Shown: piece by piece, positions 5,054 to 5,706 of the stretch
Layout of the letters: each line of letters opens with the position of its first letter
How positions within the stretch are numbered: the first letter of the stretch is position 1
Source of the DNA: an uncultured Collinsella sp.
GTDB lineage: Bacteria; Actinomycetota; Coriobacteriia; Coriobacteriales; Coriobacteriaceae
Length of the DNA: 5,706 nucleotides
NCBI GenBank assembly: GCA_902494935.1
Contig: CABUVH010000122.1
Span: 1 to 5,706 of the forward strand
Reading direction: 5' to 3'
The notes under the pieces: generated by a model
Seen by the model: the letters and a program-made list of their open reading frames with translations, nothing else
What the model was told of the DNA's origin: nothing
Database searches by the model: none
Made by a program: the position numbers and the translations under genes

Positions 5054-5706
5054 TTTTGATTGATGTGGTAGAGCTCGGCCAGGCCGCGAAGCGTCAACGC
5101 GTCATCGACCGTCAGGCTATGACCGACAAGGGCCGCAAGTGCCTCGGCATCGTCACCGGTAATGACGATGGGCACGCTGCCTTCCCCCGCGGCCTTGGTC
5201 GCGCGCATCTCGGCGAGCACCATGTCGAGCATGCCGTCGATGCGGGCCACCTCGCCCAGAACCACGCCCGAGCGCATAGCCTCACGCGTGTTGCGGCCGA
5301 TGACATGCGTCGGCGCCGAGGGCTCAACCTGGGGTAGGCGCGCTGCTGCCGCCGAGAGCGAGCGGGCGCCGAGGGCCAGCCCCGGCGCGATAACGCCGCC
5401 GACAAAGGTGCCGCGCGCGTCGATGACCTCGATATTGGTCGTCGTGCCCAGGTCGATCACGATGCACGGCGAGCCGTAGACGGCGCGGGCCGCCACGGCA
5501 TCGGCGATGCGGTCGGGGCCGATCTCGGCCGGGTCATCGTAGTGCACGGGCATGCCGGTCTTAAGTCCCGGCCCTACGGTGAGCACGCGCCCCGTACAGG
5601 TACGGGAAAGCGCTACCTTCCACGGGCGCTCGAGCGCCGGGACCACGCAGCTCAGCACGGCAGCCGCGGGCACAAGCGCACCCGGCATGCCCGCATCGGC
5701 CGCCAG
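5038..5706 (-). CDS. coaX: Type III pantothenate kinase, 5' end cut by window
   Basis: CoaX phosphorylates pantothenate with ATP in the first step of coenzyme A synthesis; type III enzymes are cytoplasmic dimers of the ASKHA fold. The visible part is the C-terminal 222 residues of a protein normally about 255-260 long; the reading frame is open to the right edge, and the N-terminal DxGNT phosphate-binding motif is outside. Visible family marks, counted from the edge, are VLSCVVPAL (17-25), DPAEIGPDRIADAVAA (58-73), VIDLGTTTNIEV (83-94), GGVIAPGL (103-110), AARLPQVE (121-128), IGRNTREAMRSGVVLG (136-151) and LTLRGLAELYHIN (204-216). Three motifs depart from what I recall as usual: GPDR rather than GADR, DLGTTTN rather than DxGTATT, and VITGDDAEAL where many have a TGG motif. 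The key aspartates and the rest of the fold are kept, so it is likely active. The ATG at 5688 is internal, not the start. The deaminase gene follows 82 bases downstream. Confidence 0.93.
   Translation of the reverse strand: MAADAGMPGALVPAAAVLSCVVPALERPWKVALSRTCTGRVLTVGPGLKTGMPVHYDDPAEIGPDRIADAVAARAVYGSPCIVIDLGTTTNIEVIDARGTFVGGVIAPGLALGARSLSAAAARLPQVEPSAPTHVIGRNTREAMRSGVVLGEVARIDGMLDMVLAEMRATKAAGEGSVPIVITGDDAEALAALVGHSLTVDDALTLRGLAELYHINQKPRRA

Noticed and set aside
1..5706. CRISPR array, tRNA, insertion sequence or phage-type system
   Set aside because: No regularly spaced direct repeats, tRNA cloverleaf, transposase, integrase or toxin/defence domains were seen on either strand.

Overview
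The window looks like chromosomal DNA from a high-GC, host-associated actinobacterium of class Coriobacteriia, with Collinsella or a close relative the best guess. This rests on base composition, the style of the YebC, Lgt and CoaX proteins, and the dense one-strand gene layout; no 16S or other decisive marker is present. All six genes lie on the minus strand, so transcription runs from the right edge to the left edge. In that order they are: coaX (type III pantothenate kinase, 5' end cut by the right edge), a ComEB-type dCMP deaminase, a short stand-alone NifU C-terminal-domain protein, lgt (prolipoprotein diacylglyceryl transferase), a 727-residue polytopic membrane protein of the DUF6020 / GT-C glycosyltransferase type, and yebC (TACO1/YebC translation factor, 3' end cut by the left edge).

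Layout: coaX occupies 5038-5706. Its stop codon sits inside a hairpin (5029-5053), followed by a second small hairpin (5006-5028) and then an extended -10 promoter for the dCMP deaminase (4431-4955). A 171-base gap with a GC-rich palindrome leads to the NifU-like gene (3981-4259, GTG start). A 109-base gap precedes lgt (3050-3871). A perfect 17-bp hairpin starts 4 bases after the lgt stop, and the GTG start of the membrane protein (782-2965) lies only 37 bases beyond it. The last gap (583-781) holds an 18-19 bp near-perfect inverted repeat and a probable yebC promoter. No gap exceeds 200 bases.

The genes are mainly housekeeping: CoA synthesis, dUMP supply for thymidylate, Fe-S cluster delivery, lipoprotein lipidation and ribosome function. 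The exception is the large membrane protein, a probable polyprenyl-phosphate-sugar-dependent glycosyltransferase of unknown acceptor. They do not look like one pathway; the spacing and hairpins suggest several short transcription units. No tRNA, rRNA, CRISPR, insertion sequence or phage gene was seen. I found no convincing new biological system. The most unusual material is the set of intergenic inverted repeats, two of which carry a GGGGWCAG core and may be members of a dispersed REP-like repeat family, and the uncharacterised membrane glycosyltransferase.
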